From Chelatococcus asaccharovorans (GTDB lineage: Bacteria > Pseudomonadota > Alphaproteobacteria > Rhizobiales > Beijerinckiaceae), in NCBI RefSeq assembly GCF_003201475.1, contig NZ_QJJK01000006.1:248001-312000 (forward strand): 64,000 nt of DNA, read 5' to 3'. Under the pieces are notes generated by a model. That model ran no database searches. It worked only from the letters and a program-made list of their open reading frames with translations, and was not told the origin of the DNA. Both the position numbers and the translations under genes were made by a program. Position 1 is the stretch's first letter. Each line of letters begins with the position of its first letter. Below, one piece after another: positions 16,618-25,073 of this stretch.

Positions 16618-18459
16618 ATGAGTGGTACGCCTAACCGCTGCTTGAAGCGAATCGTGATGATCGTGACCCTTCTGGCCGCGGCACTCGTCTCCGATATAGT
16701 TTTGGCAGGCGCGCGGCGCACAGCCGTCTCGGCTTATGGCGAGCCGGCCCTTGCAGCGGACTTCAAGGCGTTTCCCTACGCCAATCCCGAGGCGCCAAAG
16801 GGCGGTACCCTGCACCTGAGCATTCTCGGCACCTTCGACAATCTCAATCCCTTTGTTTATAAGGGAATTGTCGCGCAGGGCATCTGGCTGGGGAACCGGC
16901 AGATCGGCGCGCCGGTGATGCTCGTCTACCAACCGCTCATGGCACGGTCGCTCGACGAGACCTTCTCGCTCTACGGCCTGATCGCCCAGAGCGTCGAATT
17001 GCCCGAGGATCGCAGCTTCATCGTTTTCCATCTCGATCCGCGCGCCCGCTTTTCCGACGGAGTGCCGGTCACGGCCGCCGATGTGGAATTCTCCTGGGCG
17101 CTTCTGAAAGAGAAGGGGCGTTTGTACGGCGACAGCACGACGGCCACCATCACGGATCCGCACACGATCCGCTTCGATCTCTCGCCCGACAATCGTGAAT
17201 TGGCGCTCCTTCTCGCGCAGATGCCGGTCCTGCCGAAACACGCGGTCGATCCGGACACCTTTGACACGGCGACCTTCACCACGCCGATCGGCTCGGGCCC
17301 CTATGTGGTCGCCGCTGTCGATGCAGGTCGCAGCATCACCTTCCGCCGCAATCCGGATTTCTGGGCCAAGGACCTGCCGGTCACCCGCGGGCTCTATAAC
17401 TTCAACGAGATCAAGCTGAACTATTTCCGGGACGTCAACACGCAGTTCGAGGCGTTCAAGGCGGGCACCTATGATCTGCGCCTGGAGCAGAGCGCCAGCC
17501 GCTGGGCGACGGGCTACGACTTCCCGGCGCTGCGGGATGGCCGCGTCATCCGCGAGCAGGTGCCGACGGGCACGCCGAAGCCCATGTCCGGCTTTGTCTT
17601 CAACACGCGCCGGCCGATATTCGCAGACATCAGGGTCAGGGAAGCCCTCACCCAGGTCCTCGATTTCGCATGGATCAATCAGAACCTGTTTTTCGGCCTT
17701 TACAAACGCAGCGACAGTTTTTTTGCGGCCTCCGAGCTTTCCGCCCATGATCGGCCGGCCAGCGCGCGCGAACGCGCGTTGCTCGCCCCGTTTCCGGGCG
17801 CCGTTACGCCCGACGTCATGGAGGGCCGCTGGTCCCCACCGCAATCCGACGGCTCCGGAAGCGACCGTCGGAACGCCCGCCTTGCCATCGACCTCATGGC
17901 TCAGGCGGGCTATCAGCTCGCGGCTTCCCGCATGGTGGCCAAAACCGACGGCGGGACGGTGGGCCAGGATTTCGATTTCGAAATCATGGTGGTATCCCGC
18001 GACCAGGAAAAACTCGCCCTCAATTACGCGAGTTCGCTCCGGCGGATCGGCGTGACCGCGAGCGTCCGCCTCGTCGACGAGGCGCAGTACTGGAAACGCC
18101 TCAGGTCGTTTGATTTCGACATGATCCTGAATATCTGGAACGTGGTTGCCTCGCCGGGCAGTGAACAGATGAATCGCTGGAGCGTGGCGGCGGCGGATCG
18201 CGAGGGCTCGCTCAACTATGCGGGCGTGCGCGAGCCGGCGGCGGAAGCCATGATCAACGCCATGCTCGCGGCAAAGTCGAAGGAAGACTATGTCGCGGCG
18301 GTGCGCGCGCTCGACCGCGTTCTCATCTCCGGAAACTATGTGGTGCCGCTCTTCTACGCGCCCGATCAGTGGGTTGCGCGGCGTGCCGAGGTCAATCGTC
18401 CAAATTATACCCCGCTAACCGGCATCGCGATCGAAAGCTGGTGGCACGCGGTGCCCTGA
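16618..18459 (+). CDS. ABC transporter substrate-binding protein, family 5 (oligopeptide type, YejA-like)
   Basis: Periplasmic solute-binding protein of 613 residues, the usual size of family 5 (peptide/nickel/opine) proteins. Residues 1-30 look like a signal peptide ending near VLAGA. The order of blocks matches YejA-type proteins: GEPALAADFKAFPYANPEAP, then GGTLHLSILGTFDNLNPF and FSDGVPVTAADVEFSW, with the C-terminal DQWVARRAEVNRP. No permease or ATPase genes are adjacent, so it must use a transporter encoded elsewhere or be an orphan receptor. The gene at 18503 follows after 43 bp and is probably co-transcribed. Ligand unknown. Confidence 0.9.
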   Translation: MSGTPNRCLKRIVMIVTLLAAALVSDIVLAGARRTAVSAYGEPALAADFKAFPYANPEAPKGGTLHLSILGTFDNLNPFVYKGIVAQGIWLGNRQIGAPVMLVYQPLMARSLDETFSLYGLIAQSVELPEDRSFIVFHLDPRARFSDGVPVTAADVEFSWALLKEKGRLYGDSTTATITDPHTIRFDLSPDNRELALLLAQMPVLPKHAVDPDTFDTATFTTPIGSGPYVVAAVDAGRSITFRRNPDFWAKDLPVTRGLYNFNEIKLNYFRDVNTQFEAFKAGTYDLRLEQSASRWATGYDFPALRDGRVIREQVPTGTPKPMSGFVFNTRRPIFADIRVREALTQVLDFAWINQNLFFGLYKRSDSFFAASELSAHDRPASARERALLAPFPGAVTPDVMEGRWSPPQSDGSGSDRRNARLAIDLMAQAGYQLAASRMVAKTDGGTVGQDFDFEIMVVSRDQEKLALNYASSLRRIGVTASVRLVDEAQYWKRLRSFDFDMILNIWNVVASPGSEQMNRWSVAAADREGSLNYAGVREPAAEAMINAMLAAKSKEDYVAAVRALDRVLISGNYVVPLFYAPDQWVARRAEVNRPNYTPLTGIAIESWWHAVP

Positions 18460-18502
18460 CAGGGCAAACTCGCAAGATCCGAATCGCAACAAGGAGTTGA
18501 GG

Positions 18503-19789
18503 TTGGTCGTGCCCCATGCGCCCCTCGATGCGGGCCGGCCGAACGTGCCGACACCACAGTTACGGCTGGGCAGGCTCCTCGCCGGTGCTGCCGCGCGCGA
18601 GCCGGGCCGCATGGCCTTTTCGTCGCCGCCGGTGGACATGGTGACGGCCTGGTCCCGTCACGGGTTGACGACCTCGGCGGCCGATGGGCAGGTGCGGCGG
18701 CTTGCGTCCTTCCTGCAGCACCTGCCGCTTGAACCCGGTGATCCGCTTGGCATTCTGCTGCCCAATGGCGCCGAGGCCTGCGTGACCATTCTCGCGGCGC
18801 TGCGCGCGGGCTATGTGCCCTGCCTGCTTTCGCTCGGCTGGCGGAGTGATGAACTGGTGGCAGCCGTCGAGGCCGCCAAGGTGCCCGCCATCATCACGCT
18901 CGATCGTCTCGGCGAGGTGCGACCGGCCGACCTCGCCTGCACAATCGCTGCCGATTATCTCGGCCTGCGCTTCATATGCTCCTTTGGCCACGATATTCCC
19001 GATGGGGTCATCTCGCTGGATCAGGCGCTCAACGATCAGGTTCTCCGGGATTTCGAAGAGTTGGGCGACATCGGTGGTCCGCCCCCCTCACCCGGGCTGA
19101 TCACCTTCGAGCGGCATGGTGACGGCGTCCTGCCGCTGCTGAGGCCGGAGGCGACGCTGATCGCCGCGACATTGCCCCTCGTGCTCGCGGCCCGGCTCGG
19201 CAGCGAGAGCCGTATCGTCAGCCTCCTCCCGCCGGACGACCTCGGCGGCCTCGCAAGCGGCCTTGTCGCGGCGCTCGCCGCCGACTGCCCGCTGACCATG
19301 CAGGCCCTGTTCGACGGCGATGAGCTTGTGCGCGACCTCGGCGCCGATCCGCCGGCCACCCTGATCGCGCCCGGCTGGATCGAGGACCTTCTCGCCGAGG
19401 CCGGGCTTCTGGATAACGACCAGCTCACCTGCGTCCTGGTGCACAAGGCGCCGGTCCGGCTGCCGGTCGGCAGGAGTCACAACGCCCGTATCGTCGATGT
19501 GCTGACGGTTGGCGAGGTCGCTCTCATGGCCGCGGCGCGCGACGCGCAGGGGCCGGCGCTCAGGCTCGGCGCCTTCGGCGCGCTGGCTCCCGGAGGGATC
19601 CCCCTGCTTGAGGTCGAAGCCGGCCAGGATGGCGCCATCATGGCACGCGGCGCGGCAACCGGGTCGATCCCGCTGCTGGACGGCGCCGCGCCTCAAACCT
19701 CGGATGCGCCGGAGAGCGACTGGCACCACCTGCCCTACCGGATAACCCTGTCCGACGGCCTGATCGCGGCGCTCGATCCGATCCCTTGA
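18503..19789 (+). CDS. AMP-binding-enzyme-like protein, probably catalytically inactive
   Basis: About 428 residues resembling the N-terminal domain of acyl-CoA synthetases: LGILLPNGAEACVTILAALR and GYVPCLLSLGWRSDELVAAV are typical of the first subdomain. The ATP-binding loop that should read like TSGTTGxPK is replaced by ITFERHGDGVLPLLRPE, and the C-terminal lid domain of about 110 residues is absent, so adenylation is unlikely. The start is uncertain: TTG at 18503 lies six bases after AAGGAG, and GTG at 18509 is the alternative. Composition matches the neighbours and the frame is intact over 1.3 kb, which argues against recent decay. Possible roles are ligand binding or scaffolding; none is established. 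Confidence 0.7.
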   Translation: MVVPHAPLDAGRPNVPTPQLRLGRLLAGAAAREPGRMAFSSPPVDMVTAWSRHGLTTSAADGQVRRLASFLQHLPLEPGDPLGILLPNGAEACVTILAALRAGYVPCLLSLGWRSDELVAAVEAAKVPAIITLDRLGEVRPADLACTIAADYLGLRFICSFGHDIPDGVISLDQALNDQVLRDFEELGDIGGPPPSPGLITFERHGDGVLPLLRPEATLIAATLPLVLAARLGSESRIVSLLPPDDLGGLASGLVAALAADCPLTMQALFDGDELVRDLGADPPATLIAPGWIEDLLAEAGLLDNDQLTCVLVHKAPVRLPVGRSHNARIVDVLTVGEVALMAAARDAQGPALRLGAFGALAPGGIPLLEVEAGQDGAIMARGAATGSIPLLDGAAPQTSDAPESDWHHLPYRITLSDGLIAALDPIP

Positions 19790-19872
19790 GGAACCTTCCG
19801 GGCCGCCTCGCCCCTCTTTCCTGCTAGCCGATCCGGCCGGTCCATGGGCGCGAGCGAAATGGCATCCTCGCC

Positions 19873-20016
19873 GGTCATCCCGGGGCGAGCCGCAGGCTCG
19901 AGCCCGGGATCCAGAACCGATGCGCTTGCCGGCTCGCATTGTCCGAGGCGCCTCTATCTTTGACCTGATCGGTTATGGATCCCGGACACGATCTGACGAT
20001 CGTTCCGGGATGACAC
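19873..20016. repeat. Long composite inverted repeat, GTCATCCCGGG family
   Basis: A 144-bp imperfect palindrome. The outer arms are GGTCATCCCGGGGC and TTCCGGGATGAC; inner arms share GGATCCAGAACCGAT against ATCGGTTATGGATCC. It fills the convergent spacer between the AMP-binding-like gene and glpK. Confidence 0.8.
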
Positions 20017-20078
20017 GGTGTCATTTCCACGCGCACTCCGGCCGACGAGCCGTCAATCGAGCAACCGGGCCAAAGCCC

Positions 20079-21584
20079 CTATTCCACCCAGCCCAGGGAT
20101 CGCTCCAGCGCCTTGCGCCAGGCGCCGAGCAGTTTCTCCCGCTCATGAACCGGCATGGTCGGCTCCCAGCGCCGGTCGACGCCCCAGTTGCGCTTGAGAT
20201 CCTCCGCGCTCGTCCAGTAGCCCGTCGCCAATCCCGCCGCATAGGCGGCGCCGAGCGCCGTCGTCTCCACGACCTTGGGGCGCACCACCGGCACCCCGAG
20301 CACGTCGGACTGGAACTGCATCAGGAGCTCGTTGGCGGCCATGCCGCCGTCGGCCCTGAGCTCCGTGATCGCGATGCCGGAATCCGCCACCATCGCCTTC
20401 AGAACATCGTAGGTCTGATACGCCGAAGCCTCGAGCGCAGCGCGCGCGATATGTCCCTTGTTCGCGAAACGCGTCAGCCCGCAGATCACGCCGCGCGCAT
20501 CGGGACGCCAATGGGGCGCATAGAGGCCGGAAAACGCCGGCACGATATAGACATCGCCGTTGTTCTCGACGGAGCGCGCCAAGGGCTCGATCTCGCCGCT
20601 GGATGGGATGAGCCCCAGATTGTCGCGCAACCATTGCACGAGCGCGCCCGTCACCGCGATGGAGCCTTCGAGCGCATAGACGGCCTTGGCCGCGCCGAAC
20701 TGATAGGCAACCGTGGTGATCAGCCCGCAGGTCGACTGGAAGGGCGTCTCGCCGGTATTGATCAGCGTGAACGAGCCGGTGCCGTAGGTGTTTTTGGCCT
20801 CCCCCGGCGTGAAACAGGCCTGGCCGACAAGCGCCGCCTGCTGGTCGCCGAGGATGCCGGCCACCGGCACGCCGGCCAGAACGTCATGCGCCTCGCCGTA
20901 GATCTCGCTCGATGACACGAGACGCGGCAGCATCACGGCCGGAATGGCGAACAGGTCCAGAATGTCCTCGTCCCAGGCCAGGCGATTGATATCGAGGAGT
21001 TGGGTGCGGCTGGCATTGGTGACATCGGTGACATGGCGCCCGCCCTCGGGGCCACCGGTCAGGTTCCAGACGATCCAGCTGTCGACGGTGCCGAACAGGG
21101 CCTCGCCCGCCTCGGCCTTCGCCCGGAGCCCCGGCACATGCTCGAGGAGCCACTTGAGCTTCAGCCCGGAGAAATAGGACGCAAGCGGCAAGCCGGTCCT
21201 CGCCCGCAGGCGGTCGCGGCCGCCGGCCCCGGCTTCGCTCGCGAGCCTGTTGGCCATGGCATCGACGCGCGTGTCCTGCCAGACGAGCGCATTGTGCAGC
21301 GGGGCGCCGGTCCGGCGATCCCATACCAACGTGGTTTCGCGCTGGTTGGCGATGCCGACGCCCACAATATCCGCTGGCACGAGCCCTGCCAGAGCCAGCC
21401 CGTCGCCTATGACAGCCTGAATGTTGCGCCAGATCTCCACCGCATCATGCTCGACCCAGCCAGGCCGCGGATAGATCTGCGCATGCTCCTTCTGTGCCTG
21501 CGCGACGATATCGCCCCGCCGGTCGAAAACGATGAAGCGGGAACTCGTGGTCCCCTGGTCGATGGCCCCAACGTAGCGCCCCAT
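20079..21584 (-). CDS. glpK: Glycerol kinase
   Basis: FGGY-family kinase of 501 residues that phosphorylates glycerol to sn-glycerol 3-phosphate in the cytoplasm. The N-terminal phosphate-binding motif [16 protein letters not shown], the substrate segment LVWQDTRVD, the block [15 protein letters not shown] and the C-terminal [20 protein letters not shown] are all present and in order. Full length with ATG at 21584. No glpF, glpD or glp repressor gene lies nearby, so the gene is isolated here. Confidence 0.97.
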   Translation of the reverse strand: MGRYVGAIDQGTTSSRFIVFDRRGDIVAQAQKEHAQIYPRPGWVEHDAVEIWRNIQAVIGDGLALAGLVPADIVGVGIANQRETTLVWDRRTGAPLHNALVWQDTRVDAMANRLASEAGAGGRDRLRARTGLPLASYFSGLKLKWLLEHVPGLRAKAEAGEALFGTVDSWIVWNLTGGPEGGRHVTDVTNASRTQLLDINRLAWDEDILDLFAIPAVMLPRLVSSSEIYGEAHDVLAGVPVAGILGDQQAALVGQACFTPGEAKNTYGTGSFTLINTGETPFQSTCGLITTVAYQFGAAKAVYALEGSIAVTGALVQWLRDNLGLIPSSGEIEPLARSVENNGDVYIVPAFSGLYAPHWRPDARGVICGLTRFANKGHIARAALEASAYQTYDVLKAMVADSGIAITELRADGGMAANELLMQFQSDVLGVPVVRPKVVETTALGAAYAAGLATGYWTSAEDLKRNWGVDRRWEPTMPVHEREKLLGAWRKALERSLGWVE

Positions 21585-22024
21585 CCCGTTTCCTCATTGT
21601 TCTCGACCGCCCTGCGCACCAATACCGCAAGGACTGCAAGCTTGCCATTCGGCGTATGGATGTAAAGATCCGTCATATCATCGGAGCGCGCGGCGATCGC
21701 CGCGGCATGCAGTCCGTCAACAATAATAAGGACTGATGCTCACGGCAAAGCGCCGACAGTCTCGCTGATCCGCCATCCCCTGGGCAAAGACGGACGCGCC
21801 AATCTCTTATCACGGCAGAACGAATTCTTTGCTTATTTTTTCTTTTTCGAATCACTACGTTACCGACGTTTCATCATGCAGTTTATCGCCTTTTGGAGGG
21901 CGCGCCCGATAACAATTCAAATGCGGCGAAGATCATCGCAATGATTGCTCACAAATCGTATCGCCTGCTGACATCTAATCTGTTATCGTTACGTCATTGC
22001 CTCTAAATTTATTGGAGAGTTTCA
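21585..22024. other. Divergent intergenic region upstream of glpK
   Basis: No gene seen in 440 bp. The stretch from about 21820 to 22015 is clearly more AT-rich than its surroundings and should hold promoters for glpK and for the small gene at 22025. No defined operator was recognised. Confidence 0.4.
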
Positions 22025-22297
22025 TTGTCCGATGATGAGATTGCCGGCCGACTGGCCGTGCTGGAGGTTATTGCGCGTGGCGCCATGTGGATGCTCTGCG
22101 GCCGGGCCGTGGAGGAAGGGCGGACGGACCTCGCCGTGGTCTTTCTCGCCGAAATGCGCCGACAGGCCTATGAAAAGAGTGGCGAATTGTCCGGCACGGC
22201 AGCGCTCGCGGGACGTCGCTATGCCGACAGCGTGATCTGGACATTGGCCGATGATGTCGAGACAATGTCGCCGGCCTTGAGCGCCAGCGCCCATTGA
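22025..22297 (+). CDS. Small hypothetical protein
   Basis: Unrecognised 90-residue protein (SDDEIAGRLAVLEVIARGAM at the start). The predicted structure is mostly helical with two likely amphipathic helices, no signal peptide and no clear membrane segment. The TTG start at 22025 is supported by GGAGAG about six bases upstream, and third-position GC bias fits the neighbourhood. It stands alone, with an AT-rich leader before it and repeats after it. I cannot assign a function. Confidence 0.6.
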   Translation: MSDDEIAGRLAVLEVIARGAMWMLCGRAVEEGRTDLAVVFLAEMRRQAYEKSGELSGTAALAGRRYADSVIWTLADDVETMSPALSASAH

Positions 22298-22492
22298 GCG
22301 ACCACGCGCTGGTCTGTTCCGAGCGGAGACGTGGGTCCGGTCATGCAGACTGGCCCGCCATGGAGAGGCAAGTGGAGCGAATTTGACATGTGCGTCCCGC
22401 CTGACATCAGGCTCTAGATCAAATGTCAAAGTCAAAAGCTCCACTAAAGCCAATAACTTGCTAGAGTATGCTGTATTTGGATGGAATCCCAC

Positions 22493-22636
22493 GGTCATCC
22501 CGGGGCGTTGCGCAGCAATGAGCCCGGGATCCATGAACACGCGGCCCGAGAAAAGACGCATCGGACTGTGCCTCTCTGGTAGACCATGGTGTTCATGGGT
22601 CCCGGGCTCGGGCCTTTCGGCCCGCCCCGGAATGAC
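22493..22636. repeat. Long composite inverted repeat, GTCATCCCGGG family
   Basis: A 144-bp imperfect palindrome: GGTCATCCCGGGGCG ... GGATCCATGAACAC on the left mirrors GTGTTCATGGGTCCCGGG ... CCCCGGAATGAC on the right. Same architecture and same length as 19873-20016, with different central sequence. Confidence 0.82.
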
Positions 22637-22798
22637 ACCACGGTTCCGTATGAAGTCAGCATGCTCTAGTGGTTCTCGTCACTCCGGCATTGGCTCCGAG
22701 GCCCGTATCAGGCGGATGCAAATGTCGACGACGAACCACGAGCGTCTGGCGGCGACTTGGCATGTCCACAGTCGTACCGCGCCGTCGTGCAAGACAAT

Positions 22799-22838
22799 CC
22801 AGGCCGAGGCGAATTTTGCCAGGCCGAGGCGAATTTTG
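22799..22838. repeat. Perfect 20-bp direct duplication
   Basis: Two identical head-to-tail copies of CCAGGCCGAGGCGAATTTTG, in non-coding DNA. Identity of the units suggests a recent duplication. Confidence 0.9.
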
Positions 22839-23083
22839 CACGTCGCCGGCACCCAAGACTGCCGCCGAGTAAAGCGTGGTCGCTCGACATAACTGGCCAC
22901 GAAGCTGGGTCGTGTCCGGTCGTGATGTGAACGGGGTATCAAGATCATCTTTGGGCGATGGGGGATCGCGCCGTCGCCGCTTGGGTCAATCGAGCATCGC
23001 GTCGATGCCGCTCATGCGTTGGATCACGTCTCATCAGGAGGCTCGCCTCACGCTTGTCGCAATTCTTGCGTCAAGCTCGCGCG

Positions 23084-23136
23084 ACATTTCTCTTGTGTCG
23101 GGCATTTCTCTTGTGTCAGGCATCTCTCTTGTTCAG
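23084..23136. repeat. Tandem repeat, three units of about 18 bp, upstream of the SIMPL gene
   Basis: Units of the form GCATTTCTCTTGTGTCAG end ten bases before the SIMPL start; the last unit is one base shorter and runs into the probable ribosome site (CAGGA). Unit number would set the leader length. Confidence 0.8.
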
Positions 23137-23145
23137 GACGATCTC

Positions 23146-23886
23146 ATGCATATCCCCGCTCGCCTTGTCTTTGCTCTGGCCCTCATCGGCGCGGTCAGCA
23201 CTGCGAATGCACAGGATATGGGAGCGAACGCCGGGCAGACACGGTCCGGCCAGATCACCATCGTCGGCGAAGGCCGCGTCTCCGCGGCGCCGGACATGGC
23301 GACGCTCTCGACCAATGTGGTGACCGCCGCGAAATCCGCGCGTGAGGCGACGGATGCCAATACCAAGGCGATGACCGCGGTGATCGAGCGCTTCAAGGCC
23401 GCAGGCATCGAGCCGCGTGACATCACGACCTCAGGCTTTTCCGTGCAGCCGCGCTATGTCCAGCCCAAGCAGCAGGACGGAACGATCGCCGCGCCGCGCA
23501 TCGACGGCTATGAGGTCCGCAACGGCATGACGGTGCGTGTCCGGGACCTGACCAAGCTCGGGGCTGTCCTCGACACGGCGATCACCGCCGGCGCCAACCA
23601 GATCGACGGCATCAGCTTTGACGTGGCCGATCCCACCGACCTACTGGACAAGGCCGGCACAGCTGCGGTGAAGGATGCCCGCCGCCGCGCTGAACTCTAC
23701 GCCGAGGCGGCAGGCGTCAAGCTCGGCCGGGTGCTCGTCATTGCCGAGCCATCCCTGGAGGGACCGCGCCCCATGATGATGGCTGCCCCGCGCGCCGACT
23801 TTGCGAAGGCGTCAGCTGTGCCGATCGAGAGCGGCGAGCGTGATTTCAGCGTACGCATCCGCGTGACCTATGCGATCGCGCAGTAG
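23146..23886 (+). CDS. Exported SIMPL-domain (DUF541) protein
   Basis: A 246-residue secreted protein with a 22-residue signal peptide (cleavage after ANA) and a SIMPL domain filling the rest: GQITIVGEGRVSAAPDMA, then IEPRDITTSGFSVQPRY and RRAELYAEAAGVKLG. SIMPL proteins form oligomers in the periplasm or outer membrane and have been linked to stress resistance and, in a eukaryotic relative, to signalling; the biochemical role is not settled. ATG at 23146 follows AGGA and gives the only sensible signal peptide. Monocistronic, surrounded by repeats on both sides. Confidence 0.92.
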   Translation: MHIPARLVFALALIGAVSTANAQDMGANAGQTRSGQITIVGEGRVSAAPDMATLSTNVVTAAKSAREATDANTKAMTAVIERFKAAGIEPRDITTSGFSVQPRYVQPKQQDGTIAAPRIDGYEVRNGMTVRVRDLTKLGAVLDTAITAGANQIDGISFDVADPTDLLDKAGTAAVKDARRRAELYAEAAGVKLGRVLVIAEPSLEGPRPMMMAAPRADFAKASAVPIESGERDFSVRIRVTYAIAQ

Positions 23887-23909
23887 CGCAACCTCCCTGC
23901 ACGCCGGCT

Positions 23910-23978
23910 GAAATCAAGCTGGAAGAAATCAAGCTGGAAGACTTCAAGCTGGACGGCTTCGGGTCGGACGGCTTCAGG
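23910..23978. repeat. Degenerate 15-bp tandem repeat after the SIMPL gene
   Basis: About four and a half units starting from GAAATCAAGCTGGAA and drifting towards GGCTTCGGGTCGGAC, beginning 24 bp after the stop codon. The first two units are identical and later ones diverge. Confidence 0.85.
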
Positions 23979-24012
23979 TTGCAGCATGTCCGATGAACTC
24001 CGGTTCACTGGA

Positions 24013-24090
24013 CATGCTCCAGGTCATTGTTTCCAAGCATTGTCTTCACGCAGACCGGTGTCCGCTTCGCGCGAAAATGCTCTGGACGTG
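24013..24090 (+). repeat. Rhizobial-type interspersed repeat, copy B
   Basis: Matches copy A (3944-4021) along its length, with GTCTTCACGCAGACCGGTGT in the middle and AAAATGCTCTGGACGTG at the end. Directly before it lies a palindrome GCATGTCC ... GGACATGC (23983-24018). The rest of the spacer to 24479 shows no gene. Confidence 0.75.
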
Positions 24091-24479
24091 AGCAAAGTGG
24101 GCGGACCGCGAGAGTGAAGCCGCTGGTCACCGGCGTGCCGAGCCCGCGGCCAAGCGCCTGTTCATGCCGTTGCAGGGCTTGCCCCCGCCCCTTGCTTCCC
24201 CGTCGGTATCGATCATCCCCGGCAAGGAGCCGCGTTGAGGATCGCCCGCGTCTTCGTCGGTGCTTTCGCACCGACGACATCCGCCGGAACCTTCAATCGC
24301 GGCGAAGACAATCTCCGATGGCAAAATGTTACCGTACAAAATGTTACCGCAACGGAAACAAAATCTCTTGATCGCGCGTTGTACCGGGAACGCCCACCCT
24401 GCGATCGACTTTCTGACAAAGAAAGCCGGCCGCCGCGTGACTGAAAAAACCAGAACTTTCGACAAAATGTGAGTATATT

Positions 24480-24632
24480 ATGTCAACCATACTCCTCATT
24501 ATACTCATTCTGCTAGTCATCGGTGCGCTGCCCACGTGGCCATATAGCTCAGGTTGGGGCTATTATCCGAGTGGAGGATTAGGACTGATCCTAATCGTAC
24601 TGCTCATTCTCCTGCTCATGGGGCGGCTATAA
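24480..24632 (+). CDS. DUF3309 small membrane protein
   Basis: A 50-residue protein with two hydrophobic segments: STILLIILILLVIGALP, then the polar aromatic loop TWPYSSGWGYYPSGG, then LGLILIVLLILLLMG. This two-helix arrangement with the W/Y/G loop is the DUF3309 signature, and the length is usual for the family. Function is unknown; members are frequent in Proteobacteria and predicted to reside in the inner membrane. ATG at 24480 is preceded by GTGAG; the leader is AT-rich, suggesting its own promoter. It is followed after 56 bp by a secreted protein gene on the same strand. Confidence 0.85.
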   Translation: MSTILLIILILLVIGALPTWPYSSGWGYYPSGGLGLILIVLLILLLMGRL

Positions 24633-24688
24633 AGTCCAAACCGCAAGAGGTGGAGCGATAGTCTGGCAAACTGCCGAGGAGGGCCCAG

Positions 24689-25054
24689 ATGTTCACCGAC
24701 ATAAGACCATCGCTGAGATGGCGGCCCGTAGGCCTCCTGTTGGGCTTTCTCACCCTGTCCTCGGTGACGCAGGCACAGTCACCCCCGCCCGGCGCGGGGT
24801 TCCCGCCTGCGCCCGAGGTGCCTGCGCCTGGAGCTATCATCCCGGCCCCCTCACCCTCGGGCGAGCAGATCGGCAGGCTGACGCAGAGCGAGGTCGCCAA
24901 CCGCGGGGCATCGGCATCCGCGCAGAACGCCTTCAACCCCACCGCCCAGAGCATCGCCGAGGGACGCGTGATTGAGGATCGCGCCGCCATCCTTGAAGAG
25001 CGCCTGAACAAGAGCAGTCGCCGGGCGATCAACAGCATCTGTCGCGGATGCTGA
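24689..25054 (+). CDS. Proline-rich exported hypothetical protein
   Basis: A 121-residue protein with a signal peptide (residues 1-29, ending SSVTQAQ), a proline/alanine-rich segment (30-57) and a helical C-terminal part with two cysteines near the end (SICRGC). The ATG at 24689 follows GAGGAGGG closely. It is probably periplasmic or attached to the envelope. It precedes the extensin-like gene by 19 bp, so the two are likely co-transcribed. No family recognised. Confidence 0.65.
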   Translation: MFTDIRPSLRWRPVGLLLGFLTLSSVTQAQSPPPGAGFPPAPEVPAPGAIIPAPSPSGEQIGRLTQSEVANRGASASAQNAFNPTAQSIAEGRVIEDRAAILEERLNKSSRRAINSICRGC

Positions 25055-25073
25055 TCAAGACCGCGCGATTGGC

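Larger units (their letters stand above)
22298..23145. other. Repeat-filled intergenic region
   Basis: 848 bp without a supportable gene. It contains a CTAGA/CTAGAG-bounded element around 22410-22475, a long inverted repeat (22493-22636), a 20-bp direct duplication (22799-22838) and an 18-bp tandem array (23084-23136). The few open frames change phase across these repeats and have no ribosome sites. Confidence 0.6.
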
